Source: Dunaliella salina (lineage: Eukaryota; Chlorophyta; Chlorophyceae; Chlamydomonadales; Dunaliellaceae). Taken from it: 21,992 bases of DNA. The DNA lies in the NCBI GenBank assembly GCA_002284615.2, contig MU069544.1, positions 176,212-198,203 of the forward strand, written 5' to 3'. Below, piece by piece: positions 9,555 through 19,198 of this stretch. The position numbers were made by a program, and so were the translations under genes. The notes beneath the pieces are model-generated. The model had not been told where the DNA came from. It was given only the letters and a program-made list of their open reading frames with translations, and searched no databases. Numbering within the stretch: position 1 is the first letter of the stretch; each line of letters opens with the position of its first letter.

Positions 9555-11528
9555 CAAGGTGTGCACCTCACCCTCCTGTAACCTGCCCGTTCAGTAGCCG
9601 CCAACCCCGGTTCTGTGTTGTTTGAACTGCTGAAATAAATGGCAGGTTTGGTGTTTTCAATTTCTGTTAAGGTCTTAACAGCATGAAGGTGTAGCTTGGT
9701 TGCAGTTTTTTGGGATTTTTCTTTGGTTAAGCCCAAGTTACAGAGGGGGTCAATAGTGTAGGGTTCGCAGGTAGTTCTGGCAACTCCAATAAGGATAGTT
9801 TGTAAAGTGACTCTGTTATTACGGTGCGAACCTCAAAGTGTTTTTAATGTCTCTGTCTCATGGGTTCATGTCCTTTGGATGGTGGGTAGAGTCTCTACCT
9901 TCCAGGGGTAATACAATAATGCCATCAGGGCAATTGAGGTGTGTATGTGGTTGTTGTCTAGATGGGAAGACTCAATGCAGAATGTTTCTGGACATTTTCC
10001 GGAATTTCCATGCCTAGGGAGCTGAGTCTGTCTGTGTTGCATGCATCCATTGAAACAACGAAAAGTCCTAAGTTTCCTTTGCTGAGATCTTCACCACAGA
10101 TGCTGAGAACTTGATGTTGACGATTTATGTTCATCCTATTGATTTGTGGGCGGGTGCATCTAAGTAGAGTATGGGAGATGTTATCAGAATCACCACAAAG
10201 AGGACAGAGAGCAAGCCCAGGGTGGTTATTGAACCGTGCGGCATGCTTGCTGTTGTAGAGTGTGTCCGTTCAATATTCCATTATATTTGTCTGCTCTTTA
10301 AAAGTGACGGTTTTCATTTGCCAGAATGCTAATCTTGGAATCATTATTTAATAGTGAGTTGGTGATGGGTCAATCGCTGCAAGTTTTGCCAATTTGCAAT
10401 TTGTGCTTATCATGCATGATATGCTTTAATTTGTCTTGTTTGGAAGTGTCCAAAGTTCTGCATGACAGTCAGATTTTTTGACAAGCGTAGCAAGCCAGTA
10501 CAGATGAAAGAAAGGATTTTCTGTGTGGTTGAGCATAGTATCAACCTCGTGAGGAGACATTGCTGCCTGGAAAGCAAGTGCATCAGCACCTTCATTACCA
10601 AGGATGCTACAGTGTGATTTGACTTTGTGAAAATGTATGGGAGTGTGTGACGTATTAATATGGTTTATGATGTCGAGTAGGATTTGTGCATGTAGGTGTG
10701 TGGACATGCTCGTGGGCTTAAGGATTTGGTTTCTGATTTGGTTCATTGCTGAAGAGCTACTCAGTTGCGATGGAAGTGTGCCCTTGCTGAAGGGCAACCA
10801 AAATTGCAGCAAGCTCAGCTCTGTTAAAAATGTGAGTTGGGCCAAGGCCTTTAGGGTTGATTGTGCAAGTGATAGTATGAGCGCATTTGTTGTTTTTTTG
10901 GGACGAAGAAAAGTACACCTGTTTGTTGATTTTCTCAATCTGCAGAGGTGATGACACTGCCATCTGTGTATGTCAGATATTGCCAGTCTGGGATTTTGGG
11001 TTGCAGGGGTTCTGTGTACAGGTGTATGTTAGGTGTAATTACTTATAAGTTTTTTTTTTTTGTTGGACCGAGACTGAAACTGATTGTATGTATTTTGATG
11101 GAGTAGTGCAAGTCTCTTCCTCCATCTGCAAGGTGCTCTTAAGGAGAGGGATGTGTTGTCTCCATGCGCAAGCTGGCGGTTGCGTCTCTGGCACCATATT
11201 CCTCGAGGGATTTCATTTTTAAGCTCTCAAACCAGCTTGGATTGTTTTGGTGGAGTCGCTGTTTTCTTGCATTGTTCCAGGTGGCAATGAGTTGCATGCA
11301 TAGTATATTTCTTTGGTGAAGCTAGAGGAAGATAGATTTGAGGCGATTGGCAGGTGAGACTCCCTGAGGGAAATTTTGCAAGGACTGTGGCATGGGCAGG
11401 GTGGCTTGACAGCCAGCGCACGTAGCCTTTCTTGGTCCATCCCATCTGACTGGGGAGATGCATGAAAGACACAGTCGGGATATCTGCGGTTCCGACAGAG
11501 ATCAGGGCATGTAGGATGAGATGGTTTT
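9555..11528 (-). pseudogene. Copy D/E, 3' part: RNase H, zinc knuckle, nuclease tail
   Basis: From high to low coordinates: FMHLPSQMGW closes the methyltransferase-like domain (about 11465). WNNARKQRLHQNNPSWFESL (about 11270-11210) matches copy B's WNTAARVRLNEYNPNWL. RNase H follows with YTDGS (Asp near 10962), FNRAELAAIL (about 10822-10795), IATE in place of IATD, and VKSHCSILGNEGADAL (about 10620-10575). The knuckle CPLCGDSDNISHTLLRC (10206-10156) is a complete CCHC set. A conserved RLSSLGMEIP block and LIGVARTTCEPYTIDPL (about 9800-9740) complete the order. The nuclease PD and ExK motifs are not recognisable. Many stops and frameshifts. Confidence 0.7.
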
Positions 11529-11554
11529 GTCATTTTTTTGTTACGTGTGCCCAA

Positions 11555-11591
11555 GGACATGGCGATGTCCCTAGAGGGCCTCTGCTAGAGG
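11555..11591 (-). other. Paired stem-loops at LINE 3' end
   Basis: GGACAT-GGCG-ATGTCC (11555-11570) and CCTCT-GCT-AGAGG (11579-11591) are adjacent small hairpins just before the poly(A). Both are conserved in the second LINE 3' end at 21141-21177. Such 3' hairpins commonly serve as reverse transcriptase recognition sites; that role is inferred here. Confidence 0.5.
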
Positions 11592-11744
11592 AAGAAAAAG
11601 CTCCTAAACAAAGAAAAAGAGCGGCAGGCGCAAGTCCAAAGGGAGAGAGAGAAGGAGAGGCGCACATTAGACACGCACGCACCTACACACCAAGGCAGGA
11701 AAAAACAGAGACACAGACCACTGCCCTAGGACGCGAGACTCAAA

Positions 11745-12339
11745 ACCAAGTTCGAGTTCTGGTCAAAAGCAATGAAAGGATGGTGCTGGCGGAGAGCCTT
11801 GGCCAAGGAGGGCTGCTCCCCTTGGCAAGCTATAAAATCTTTCAAACCCTCAAACAAGAAGACTTGAGCTTGCTCCTTAAGGTCCTGTGAGAGGTCATAC
11901 CGAAGCTTCCGCACAGAGTTCAAAGAGCACAGACAAACCACCCACCACACATGCTTGTCCATGTTAGGGCTAGGAGGCACAAGCAACCACACATGCTTGG
12001 GGAGCACGGGAGTGCCAGGAGGCAGGTTCTTAACCAGGACATCCACTACTGCTTGGGCATGGGGGCATGTCCAAAAGCCATGCTCCCTCTGCTGAAGGGC
12101 ACGCACTTACAGCCGGCTGCACCTGCAGCCCGCCACTTACAAGCACACGCCAAACCTCTGGCCCAGGCAATACCATGGCCCCCTGCACCTGGGACCCCAT
12201 GCAAGAGCAACCGCCACCAGATCTCCTTCCACTTATTATTCCAACGGAGCCTCCACACCTCATTGATCCTCCCAGGGAGGTCTTGGACAAGGTGGTTGGC
12301 TTGGGGAGACGGGTCGGGCGCAGGAAGGGAGGGTGAATC
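11745..12339 (-). pseudogene. LINE reverse transcriptase C-terminus, zf-RVT-like
   Basis: The frame INEVWRLRWNNKWKEIWWRLL...GCKC (12290-12100) changes frame near 12100 and continues as REHGFWTCPHAQAVVDVL (about 12085-12030). It ends at DQNSNLVLSLAS (11726-11762). The W-R-L-L-x-x-G-V-P...C-x-C...H-x-F-W-x-C-P-x-A pattern resembles the zinc-binding region that follows the polymerase in many plant and algal LINEs. That zf-RVT assignment is from family memory. The polymerase itself was lost by 5' truncation. The upstream end is fused in frame to copy D's methyltransferase-like segment, giving a chimeric open frame (12543-12046). Confidence 0.6.
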
Positions 12340-12344
12340 GTCAT

Positions 12345-13092
12345 CATGGGCAGGATGGCAAAAGGAGAAACCTGTAAATCTAGTTGCAAACATGTCAATG
12401 TTGGCCCCGAATACCCTGTCTCGAGCGTAAGGACTCCAGTATGCTTTGAAATGTGTATCATAGTCAAGAGGGCTTGCAAGTTTTTCTCTTGCATCACTAG
12501 GGCACAGCGTGTCAGGGCTGTAAGGATATGCTCTGGTGTGCACAGAGAGACTGACTCTTTTAGTTTCTGAATGCCTTTTCTGAGGTGGGATGTGTACCTG
12601 TGTAAGAGGCCCATATTTTCTGTTGCTTCATCTTGGACAGGGGGCTGTATGGAGGTGTGGAGGCCAGCTTGTCTGGCTGCGTTGTATGCTTGAAGCAGGC
12701 TTTGTAGTCTGTAGGGGATGAGTATGCCTGCACATTTTCCTAGTCTCATAGATGCATGCTGCGTGGGTGGTAACCGCAAGGGTTTTTTTTTGACAGTCCA
12801 CCATAATTTCTGTCGGATCCTGGTGTCATAAGATCTATTTTTCGTAACCAGATTTCACATTTATTTGTAGGTATGAAATCTGCTTGAGGGTTGGTAGATC
12901 TGCGTCAAAGTATCCCTCGTTGCGCATGGGTGGCCCTGGGTGGTGACCCAGTGTCTCTGGAAGTGGTCTGTGGAACCCTCATAACCTTGACGGGTAAGAT
13001 TGTCCACATCTTTGTCAGCATCTGGTAAGTGCAGGAGAAACAACACATTTTCCGTGTGGGATTGTTCAAAACTTTGCACATGCGCTTCGTAG
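12345..13092 (-). pseudogene. Copy D: linker and methyltransferase-like domain
   Basis: YEAHVQSFEQ at the high end (about 13090-13060) and VDNLTRQGYEGS (about 13000) match FHECILEFEA and LDNLVRQGFENS of copy B. CIYETRKCAGILIPYRLQSL-like sequence (about 12750-12690) matches the GKCIGML linker. HILTALTRCALVMQEK (about 12540-12490) precedes LASPLDYD, ARDRVFGAN and FSFCHPAHDDD (12362-12340), the conserved methyltransferase-like core. It stops at the LINE target duplication. Several frameshifts separate these blocks. Confidence 0.7.
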
Positions 13093-13696
13093 CAGAGGGG
13101 TGTCATAGCCCAAATATGCCAGAGGGGTGTCACTCAGCAATAGTCCAAATCTGCTCCTTTTTGCGCTTAGCGTGCTACCAATCGCAGCCACTTTACCCGA
13201 TTGAGACAATTTTTGCATGTATGTGTAGCTGACATTATAAGCTACCAGAGCATATGCTTATATTTGAGTAAGTCACCCTGTGTACTTAGATACACTGTAT
13301 TAAAGCTCATGAGGTACATGAAGATCCAGATTCTGCATTTTAAGAAAATGGCTAATATCGCCACCAAACACCAGCTACTGGGTCTTTTCCCTCTATTCTT
13401 TTTGCAATGGGTTTCCTTACGTGTAAGAATCCCAGAGCACTACAAATCATGTAATTTGGTGCAGTGGGTGATCTGATGTGGTGAGAAACGGCCCAAAAAA
13501 TGCCAAAAAGTATGGTTCACGCTGCAGGGATTTGGGCATGTTTCATCAACCCCTGCAATTTGAAGCTCTAGTGCTACAGAGGGCTTGAAAACAGGGCTAC
13601 CAAATGAAACCAAGCTCAAAGTTCCAGGATGTGGTGAAGAACGCGCTAGGAGCAAGCAAAAAACACCTAATTTTGGGCCTGAGTGACACCCCTCTG
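13093..13696. mobile_element. 604-bp MITE with duplicated left terminus
   Basis: The right end CTGAGTGACACCCCTCTG (13679-13696) is the inverse of CAGAGGGGTGTCACTCAG at 13120-13137. A second, slightly diverged terminus, CAGAGGGGTGTCAT, lies 27 bp outside it at 13093. The 9-bp flanks GCTTCGTAG (13084-13092) and GCTTTGTAG (13697-13705) differ at one base and mark the outer boundary. No transposase frame is present. Removing the element and one flank lets copy D read NPDY-[KE]-A-HVQSF, in line with copy B. The superfamily is uncertain: the ends are hAT-like but the duplication is 9 bp. Confidence 0.8.
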
Positions 13697-14640
13697 GCTT
13701 TGTAGTCCGGATTTGCAAAGAACAAATCAGCTGCTTCCCAGGTGGGGTGCCAGGCGACATTCATCATTTCAGCTTCTTCTGCAAAGGTGTTTCGCTCTGT
13801 CGTTTGAGGATTTGTAAGGCTGGCACATGAGGGACAGCCCCAAGTAGAACTGTTCTGCCTGGATACGCTGCGATGGTGTGCAAAGGTTGTGTTGAAGCAG
13901 GCATTTCCAATGGTATGTTCGTAAGCATGTGTCACATTGAGGCATGCCATAATGATTGCCTTCATCAAAGGTATGTTACAGGCTGGTGGGATTCCAGCAG
14001 ATTTGGCAGTTGTCATCCTTGTTTGGGCTTCTAGCAAAGGGCTCAGTGCGGACTGCCTTGCTTTTTTTAAAATATCAGGAGGCAGGGCCCATTTTTCAAG
14101 TATCATTGGCTGCCATTCAACCTTGTACTGTGCTTGTGATTGTGCAGGTGAAGAACCCTGCTTTTTTTTGCGCAGCATTTGCCAGTCCAGTATAACATGA
14201 ATTTGAAAGTCGTGCTTAAAAGAAATATATGGATGGCATTGGAGTCTTGTTGCTCAGCATGCCATTTTTTATGGTCCCATAAGCTTTCTACAGTAAGAAG
14301 GTTTGTGTTTGCAGACAGTGCATTGGTTTCCATTGTTTCAGTGGGGAATGTTGTCTAGCAGAGTTGATTTTACGCTTCTTTGAGGTTTGTGTTCTGGGGC
14401 AGATTGCGTGCGGGGGAGGGTTTGGATGGCAGAGGGCCGCTTGTTCCTAAGATTATTATCATTAAGTGAAATTGATGGAGCGTGCTGGTTGAGCCATGAC
14501 CACCCTAGGGGTATGTAGTGGGTGAACATGTCTAAGGTGGCGTTATTTATTTTTCTGAGTTCTGGAGCTTTGTTAGGTGTGGTATCAGTGTTTGCAGTTA
14601 TGTGATCAATGTCTGTTTGGCTTTATTTGTTAAAGTTTAA
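13697..14640 (-). pseudogene. Copy D: N-terminal linker and PHD finger
   Basis: An open frame with KAPELRKINNATLDMF...LGWSWLNQ (about 14580-14480) has no counterpart in the other copies and is the most 5' family sequence here. DFQIHVILDWQMLRKKKQG (about 14205-14155) matches DWRIIIAKKRDRN of copy B. MILEKWALPPDIL (14100-14060) matches TIEKWA. The PHD finger keeps all eight ligands in spirit: CQIC (about 14009), CDTC and H-x2-C in CLRTYHWKC (about 13915-13880), then in a shifted frame WGCPSC (about 13840). One stop lies between the first two cysteine pairs. WHPTWEAADLF precedes the MITE. Confidence 0.7.
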
Positions 14641-15690
14641 AATGGAAGCCAGCCTAGTGAGATGGCAAATTAATGTAATAAAGTACCTAACAGATACACT
14701 GTACACACAAAAACATGCATTTGGTTTCAATTATTCTGCCAGTTTTCAAGATGTCCACTCTGTGGTGATGAGGACAATGAATTGATCACATACTCCTCAG
14801 GTGTGCCAACTCAACAATGAGTGGGATGCACAACAACAGACTCCATGCAGGAAAGCTATGTAAAAAATGTAGTCCCAAGCATCACGGGTAGGAATAACCT
14901 TGGTGCGAAAACTGTACTGAAACCCCACGACCTCTGCATCCCTTTTGGGGATGATGATCCAGCTGGACCACATCAGGCTCCCACCACTGTACAACATGTC
15001 ATACCATGCAGGCCATGAAGTCTCTGTGCTGATGCCCTAAGTAAAGGCGGGTACGGCTCACCCCTCATTGGTATGGATTGCTGCAGTTCTGAGAGACTCA
15101 AGGAGGAAGGCATGCAAGGCCCTTAAGACATAACACTTAGCATCCCTGATTGGGTATTTCCTGAAGGTACTGGCTCCTCAGCCCACCACCAAAGCCTCCC
15201 GGATGCCATCTTGCGGATGCGCTCTATCCCAGGCCGACCTGCCCACCATGATCCCTTTCAGATCCCTGATTGTGCCAGGGACATCCACCATCATCCCTTT
15301 CAGATCCCTGATTCAGATCGTGCCAGGGACATCCACCATCATCCCTTTCAGATCCCTCATCGTGCCAGGGACATCCCTTTCAGATCCCTGATCGTGCCAG
15401 GGACATCCACCTTGTTAAATTGAGATTCTGTCCCGACATCAAACCCTTCATCACTTAAGAACGTGCAGCAGCTCAACATTCCCACACTGTAACCAGACGT
15501 AGTCCTGCAGCTGAAGAAATCCAAACGGGAATAACAAAGTGACTCTACATATCACCTTAATTGGTGTGGCCGGCACTGTTTACAATGAATACATAATCAA
15601 ACCTCTTATGCATCTAGGCCTTACCAAGCAAGAAGCTGCATCACTAGCAACTGAGCTGCCATCCAAAAATTGATATCCATCATTAACACC
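14640..15690 (+). mobile_element. Element copy F, 5'-truncated 3' end
   Basis: This plus-strand fragment starts head-to-head with copy D. WQINVIKYLTDTLYTQKHAFGF (about 14660-14730) matches copy B's KQDIFKYRTGTLFNQKHAVRF. CPLCGDEDNEL (14752-14785) starts a knuckle, and CANSTMSGM (about 14798-14825) matches CKNSTMSGM. A minisatellite occupies the nuclease linker. DIHLVKLRFCPDIK (about 15402-15443) matches HIHLVEVKYCEDTR, but Glu is now Lys and Lys is Arg, so the ExK site is lost. VTLHITLIGVAGTVYNEYIIKPL (about 15540-15607) ends the copy. Stops and frame changes are numerous. Confidence 0.7.
15251..15411. repeat. Minisatellite inside copy F nuclease domain
   Basis: There are four units of 32 to 48 bp: ATCCCTTTCAGATCCCTGAT, then CGTGCCAGGGACATCCACC. 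One unit has a 6-bp insert and one is shortened. The last GACATCCACC belongs to the element's own conserved DIHLV codons, so the array seems to have grown from element sequence. Confidence 0.8.
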
Positions 15691-15694
15691 AGAC

Positions 15695-15965
15695 ATGCTC
15701 TTCATTTTCAAGGGGCTTCTGGGGGGGTGCTGGGCGTGCGGCGGAGAAGAGAAGGATTTACAGATTTACAGGTTTAAGGAGAAGACCGGCAGCCACACTG
15801 TTAAGCTGATAGGCCTGGTGCTGGTACTATCCAGCACACTGAGAACGGACTGTAAACCAAAAACTGAAGAAAACAGGTAGTTCCACAAGATGCAAAACAT
15901 ATGTTTCCTCAAAGGAGGGGATTTGCAAAGAAACCAATGTTTAGAGGCAACATGCAGAGTCGCTG
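15695..15965. other. Stretch without recognisable gene
   Basis: A 61-codon open frame (15695-15880) shows no recognisable domain. A perfect 7-bp hairpin, GTGCTGG/CCAGCAC with a 6-nt loop, lies at 15818-15837. Confidence 0.4.
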
Positions 15966-16090
15966 GCTTGCACTCGAGGAGCTCCAAAGAGCTTGCACTC
16001 GAGGAGCTCTAAAGAGCTTGCACTCGAGGAGCTCCAAAGAGCTTGCACTCGAGGAGCTCCAAAGAGCTTGCACTCGAGGAGCTCCAAAGA
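15966..16090. repeat. 25-bp minisatellite, 5 units
   Basis: Units of GCTTGCACTCGAGGAGCTCC plus AAAGA start at 15966, 15991, 16016, 16041 and 16066, nearly identical. The period is not a multiple of three, so all three frames cycle through the same peptide. Each unit holds overlapping CTCGAG and GAGCTC palindromes. Confidence 0.95.
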
Positions 16091-16244
16091 CTCTGGACTC
16101 CAAGCTCGGAGCTTGAGTACCACCATTGAATGGCCTGTCACACCAGATGAGTTAGGCCACAGGCACTGTCCAGATAGTAAATCTGTCCAATGTGTGCAAG
16201 ATGCGATGCAAGCACAGCAGCGGAAACAAAACAGCAGTTCCTTG

Positions 16245-16340
16245 ATACACACCATTTGATAAGCAAGGAGAGAAGGAGAAGTACCATCAGGGATACACAC
16301 CATTTGATAAGCAAGGAGAGAAAAAGAAGTACCATCAGGG
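16245..16340. repeat. 48-bp tandem duplication
   Basis: Two copies (16245-16292 and 16293-16340) differ at only two positions (GAAGGAGAAG versus GAAAAAGAAG). The duplication is recent. Confidence 0.95.
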
Positions 16341-16466
16341 CGTCCAGGGGCATGGCGGACAACCCCCCAGATTCTCATTAGCTCCGTCCCTGGCTCTCTC
16401 CTAGGCTAGCTGTGTCTGATGTAGGTTCAGTGGGCCTTCTGGTGAGGCCACTGCTAGCTTGCTAGC

Positions 16467-16682
16467 TTGTTAGACCAAACCCCCTCTCCAGCACACCCAG
16501 CGACAACAGCAGCTCCAGCAGGTCGTAAGCATAACGAGTTCAAGCAACAAAACCACCCTCCCCTGTCGACAGCAGCAAGAGCACCTAGGCAGCACATGGC
16601 AGGTCAAGCAGCAAGCGTAGAACAACTGAGCCGAGCTCGAGCACGCCAGATTGCGCGAACTATGGGACTTTCATATGGGTAG
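16467..16682 (+). other. Unrecognised 71-codon open frame
   Basis: Pro/Ala/Gln-rich, ending RARARQIARTMGLSYG. I do not recognise a family. Composition hints at a decayed gag-like or linker region, but nothing supports expression. Confidence 0.15.
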
Positions 16683-16755
16683 TTGCCCTGAAAGCATGTT
16701 TATGGGTAGCTGCCCTGAAAGCATGTCCATGGGTAGCTGCCCTGAAAGCCTTTTA
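16675..16755. repeat. 27-bp tandem repeat, 3 units
   Basis: Units ATGGGTAGCTGCCCTGAAAG plus a 7-bp tail start at 16675, 16702 and 16729. The third unit has diverged at its end. Confidence 0.9.
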
Positions 16756-17374
16756 GTGGAAGACCTGGACTGTGGGACGGCAGAGTGACCAATGCAGAGT
16801 TACCCAAGGGATCCTTATAGATGGTTTCATCCAAGCTTGTGAGTGTAAGTTGAGAGGAGCAAACATGAATGCCAGGCATTGCTTAAAATTCAAGTATACG
16901 TGGAGCTTCCCATGAGCATGTGCTCTCAGGCTGTTGCTGCAGTTCCTTTCATATCATAAAACAATGCAATAGGGTTTTGGAGTTTCGAGGAAACTGTTTG
17001 CCAAACATCATGCAAATCTGCATCTGACCATTTCTCTCCTTGCACTTGGTCTCTGAATATCTGGAGTTTCGAGTCAAACATATGAGCATTTAGGTTAAGA
17101 CTTCTTGTGCCATTTTCTCAGTGCTTACTTGTGCTTACTTGGAGAACCTCTGCTTTATGTGGTGCTTTGAGTGCATGTTCCTCAACAGTTGACATGTCTA
17201 TACGCATTTTTTTGAAGGCTTTTCTAGTTCCAGGTCTATGTTTCCGCTCAGCTGCCCTCGTAGGCGGATATAGCAATGTAATCTTACATTACCTAGCTTG
17301 TTAGTAAGTGGACCTTTCCTTAATGTGCGCGGCCTCTGGCCCGCATGGACATTCTTTTTTCTTTGCTCCCCTAA
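16756..17374. other. Stretch without recognisable gene
   Basis: No coding family is seen. The segment TAGCTTGTTAGTAAGTGGAC and CTTTCCTTAATG (17295-17325) resembles TAGCTTGCTAGTAAAGGAAC and CTTTCCTTGATC at 20195-20224, which follows the 42-bp array, so a dispersed repeat is present. Confidence 0.4.
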
Positions 17375-17848
17375 GTGTTGGATCAGGAGGCCTTGGGTTT
17401 CATTCTGCTAAAATGCCCTTGTATTGGCTTACACAGTGATGTGCCCTTTCTTCTCCTTTCCTTTCCCTACAACTACTGGAAGGAGGGCAGTCTGAGAGTA
17501 TGTGTTAGTGATCAGTGTTGGTGGGACTCACTGTCGCTCGTCAGTGCTGATTGTCGGGTCTTCCCATATTGCACGCTGGCTGCTGTCCGGCATAGACATG
17601 TGACCTTTTTGGGGGGGGGGGGGCTGTGTCAAGGGGCAATCTCCTTCGTATTCTACCTGTCCACATCATGGAGGTTACAGGGTATAGGTTGTGTAAAGAG
17701 GGTTGATAAGTTGGCAAGAGAGGAAATCAGTAGGGCTAAAGAGGCCCGAAGATGCTCTTTGACCCTCTTTTACCACATGCTCAACCATCTATACCCAACT
17801 CTGCTTGTAGGGCAACGAAGGCCTCCAACCAGAACGACTGACTGCTGA
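17375..17848 (+). CDS. Unrecognised 157-codon open frame, doubtful
   Basis: This is the longest open frame of the right half outside repeats. It has a hydrophobic N-terminal third, a GGGG stretch made by a 13-base G run (17611-17623), and a basic, charged patch (VDKLAREEISRAKEARR) near the C-terminus. I recognise no domain. The G homopolymer makes the frame unreliable. It may be chance or an eroded element. Confidence 0.12.
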   Translation: MLDQEALGFILLKCPCIGLHSDVPFLLLSFPYNYWKEGSLRVCVSDQCWWDSLSLVSADCRVFPYCTLAAVRHRHVTFLGGGGLCQGAISFVFYLSTSWRLQGIGCVKRVDKLAREEISRAKEARRCSLTLFYHMLNHLYPTLLVGQRRPPTRTTDC

Positions 17849-17966
17849 CCTATCCAAAAAAAAAGAGGTTCATATGTAAAAAACGATGAAGCTTGCTGTT
17901 TCCCTGATTCATGAAGAAAAAAACTGAAAATGGCATGCAGCCATCTAAGGAACTGCAGCGATAACG

Positions 17967-18332
17967 GTGGTAGGAGGGTCTCCTAGCGAGCAATTGTCGA
18001 GACCAGGAGAGGGACAGTCTGGGGGCGTCACACTGTTGTTCACTGTTGTACAGGGGACAACCATCCAGGTCCTCATTAGCTCTGGTTCTGGCTCCAGGCT
18101 AGACGTTGTGTCTACTGAAGGTTTGAGACCCCTACTAGATTGCTCAATAAGCGACCTTCTGCACATGCAACCTGAACGTGATTGGCGCACCCTCCAAGGC
18201 GAGGTGCCCATTGTTTTGGAGCGTCCTTCTCAGGATCTGATGACCCTCCGCACTCAGTTCCAGCATCTGTTCTGTTCTGTGCCCTTAAGTAGTGCAACGT
18301 CAGGGCACGCGATCGCAGGGCACCAGTGTTAG
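17967..18332 (+). pseudogene. Possible decayed retropepsin fragment
   Basis: The segment GTTIQVLISSGSGSRLDVVS (about 18050-18110) resembles the active-site region of LTR-retrotransposon aspartic proteases, whose core is [VL]-[IL]-D-[ST]-G-[AS]. The catalytic Asp would be Ser here. No gag, reverse transcriptase or integrase motif is seen nearby. The match is short and could be chance. Confidence 0.2.
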
Positions 18333-18900
18333 GTCTCTCCTTAATGCATGGCTGGCTGGCTGTTTCTCTCGTAGATTTGCGAGCTTTTACAAGTCTCATG
18401 TGAAGAGTGGCCCTGTTCCTGAAAACCTCCGTAATCATACATATTCTTCGCATTGTCAGAGCTGAAACCCTGCCCAGTTTAGCGCAGCCCTCTGCATGGC
18501 AATGGGAATCATGGAGAATACATCCAGTTGATTAACACGTACAAAACACAGCGTCAAGTCAAGCCTCCCCTCGGTACTGGAGCCAAGCCCAATACAGTGC
18601 AGCCCCCAGCACCAGCTCCAGCGCCAGACGCCCCACAGCCTCCGCCTGCTGCTGCTGTTTGGAGCGCCGCTTGTTCTTGTTACTCACGAGATCTGGAAAG
18701 CGGTGGAAAGGGAAGCAATGATTACACAGCTGCGTCTGTGTACAAGGTGCAACTCTGCTGGAGCCCCAAATACTTAAAGTCTAACCAAAACCAAAGAGCT
18801 GAGCAGCCAAACTTAATGGCTGAAGGCTTAATTCCTATTGCAACCTTTTAACCTTGTAACCAATCAAGCGCACAACCAAAGCCAAGCTGTAGAAAAATTT
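18333..18900. other. Stretch without recognisable gene
   Basis: Contains a Pro/Ala-rich open frame (18528-18851, PAPAPAPDAPQPPPAAA) without a known domain. TACAAGGTGCAACTCTGCTG at 18741 recurs as TACAAGGGGCAACTCTGCTG at 18938, so part of this region is duplicated. Confidence 0.4.
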
Positions 18901-19031
18901 GCCGGATCTGAGAAATAGGGGGTGTCCCCACCTGCTTACAAGGGGCAACTCTGCTGCAGCCCAAAACGGCTGGATCCTAACCTGAGCAACTTCCTTTCCG
19001 CCAGACCTGAGAAACGAAGGGTGTCCCCGCC
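18901..19031. repeat. Degenerate ~99-bp direct repeat
   Basis: GATCTGAGAAATAGGGGGTG and TCCCCACC (18905-18932) recurs as GACCTGAGAAACGAAGGGTG and TCCCCGCC (19004-19031). Only two units are recognisable. Confidence 0.55.
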
Positions 19032-19111
19032 GGCATCTTGCTCCAGCGCCCACACCACGCCCTTGACATGGCCTGCCCCTACAACACCCACAACCTGTGG
19101 GAGCGCAAGGG

Positions 19112-19112
<1 letters not shown>

Positions 19113-19198
<86 letters not shown>

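Larger units (their letters stand above)
11534..12339 (-). mobile_element. 5'-truncated LINE insertion with poly(A) and target duplication
   Basis: On the minus strand an 806-bp insert begins after ATGAC (plus GTCAT, 12340-12344) and ends in A7 (plus T7, 11533-11539) followed by the same ATGAC (plus 11529-11533). It is absent from the sister copies, which read straight through. It carries the C-terminus of a second, unrelated LINE type and a 3' UTR with two stem-loops. Its last 190 bp or so are colinear with 20965-21190. Poly(A), short target duplication and 5' truncation are the signature of target-primed reverse transcription. Confidence 0.8.
9555..14640 (-). mobile_element. Element copy D/E, minus strand, doubly interrupted
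   Basis: Read on the minus strand, this is one family copy: N-terminal linker (14640-14340), PHD finger (about 14010-13830), linker, methyltransferase-like domain (to 12345), its continuation (11528-11400), RNase H (10990-10560), zinc knuckle (about 10206-10160) and the end of the nuclease region (to 9555). It is split by a 604-bp MITE (13093-13696) and a 5'-truncated LINE (11534-12339). Parts D and E belong to one copy because D stops at CHPAHDDD and E resumes at HLILHALISVGT...FMHLPS, the very next segment in copy B. It reaches farther 5' than the other copies. Confidence 0.75.

Noticed and set aside
11726..12106. Host gene on the minus strand
   Set aside because: It is the C-terminus of an inserted LINE, bounded by poly(A) and a target duplication, and its end matches a second LINE fragment at 20965.
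8618..13696. The two MITEs as members of one family
   Set aside because: Only CAGAGG and the 9-bp duplication are shared. Termini beyond that and the interiors do not match by eye.
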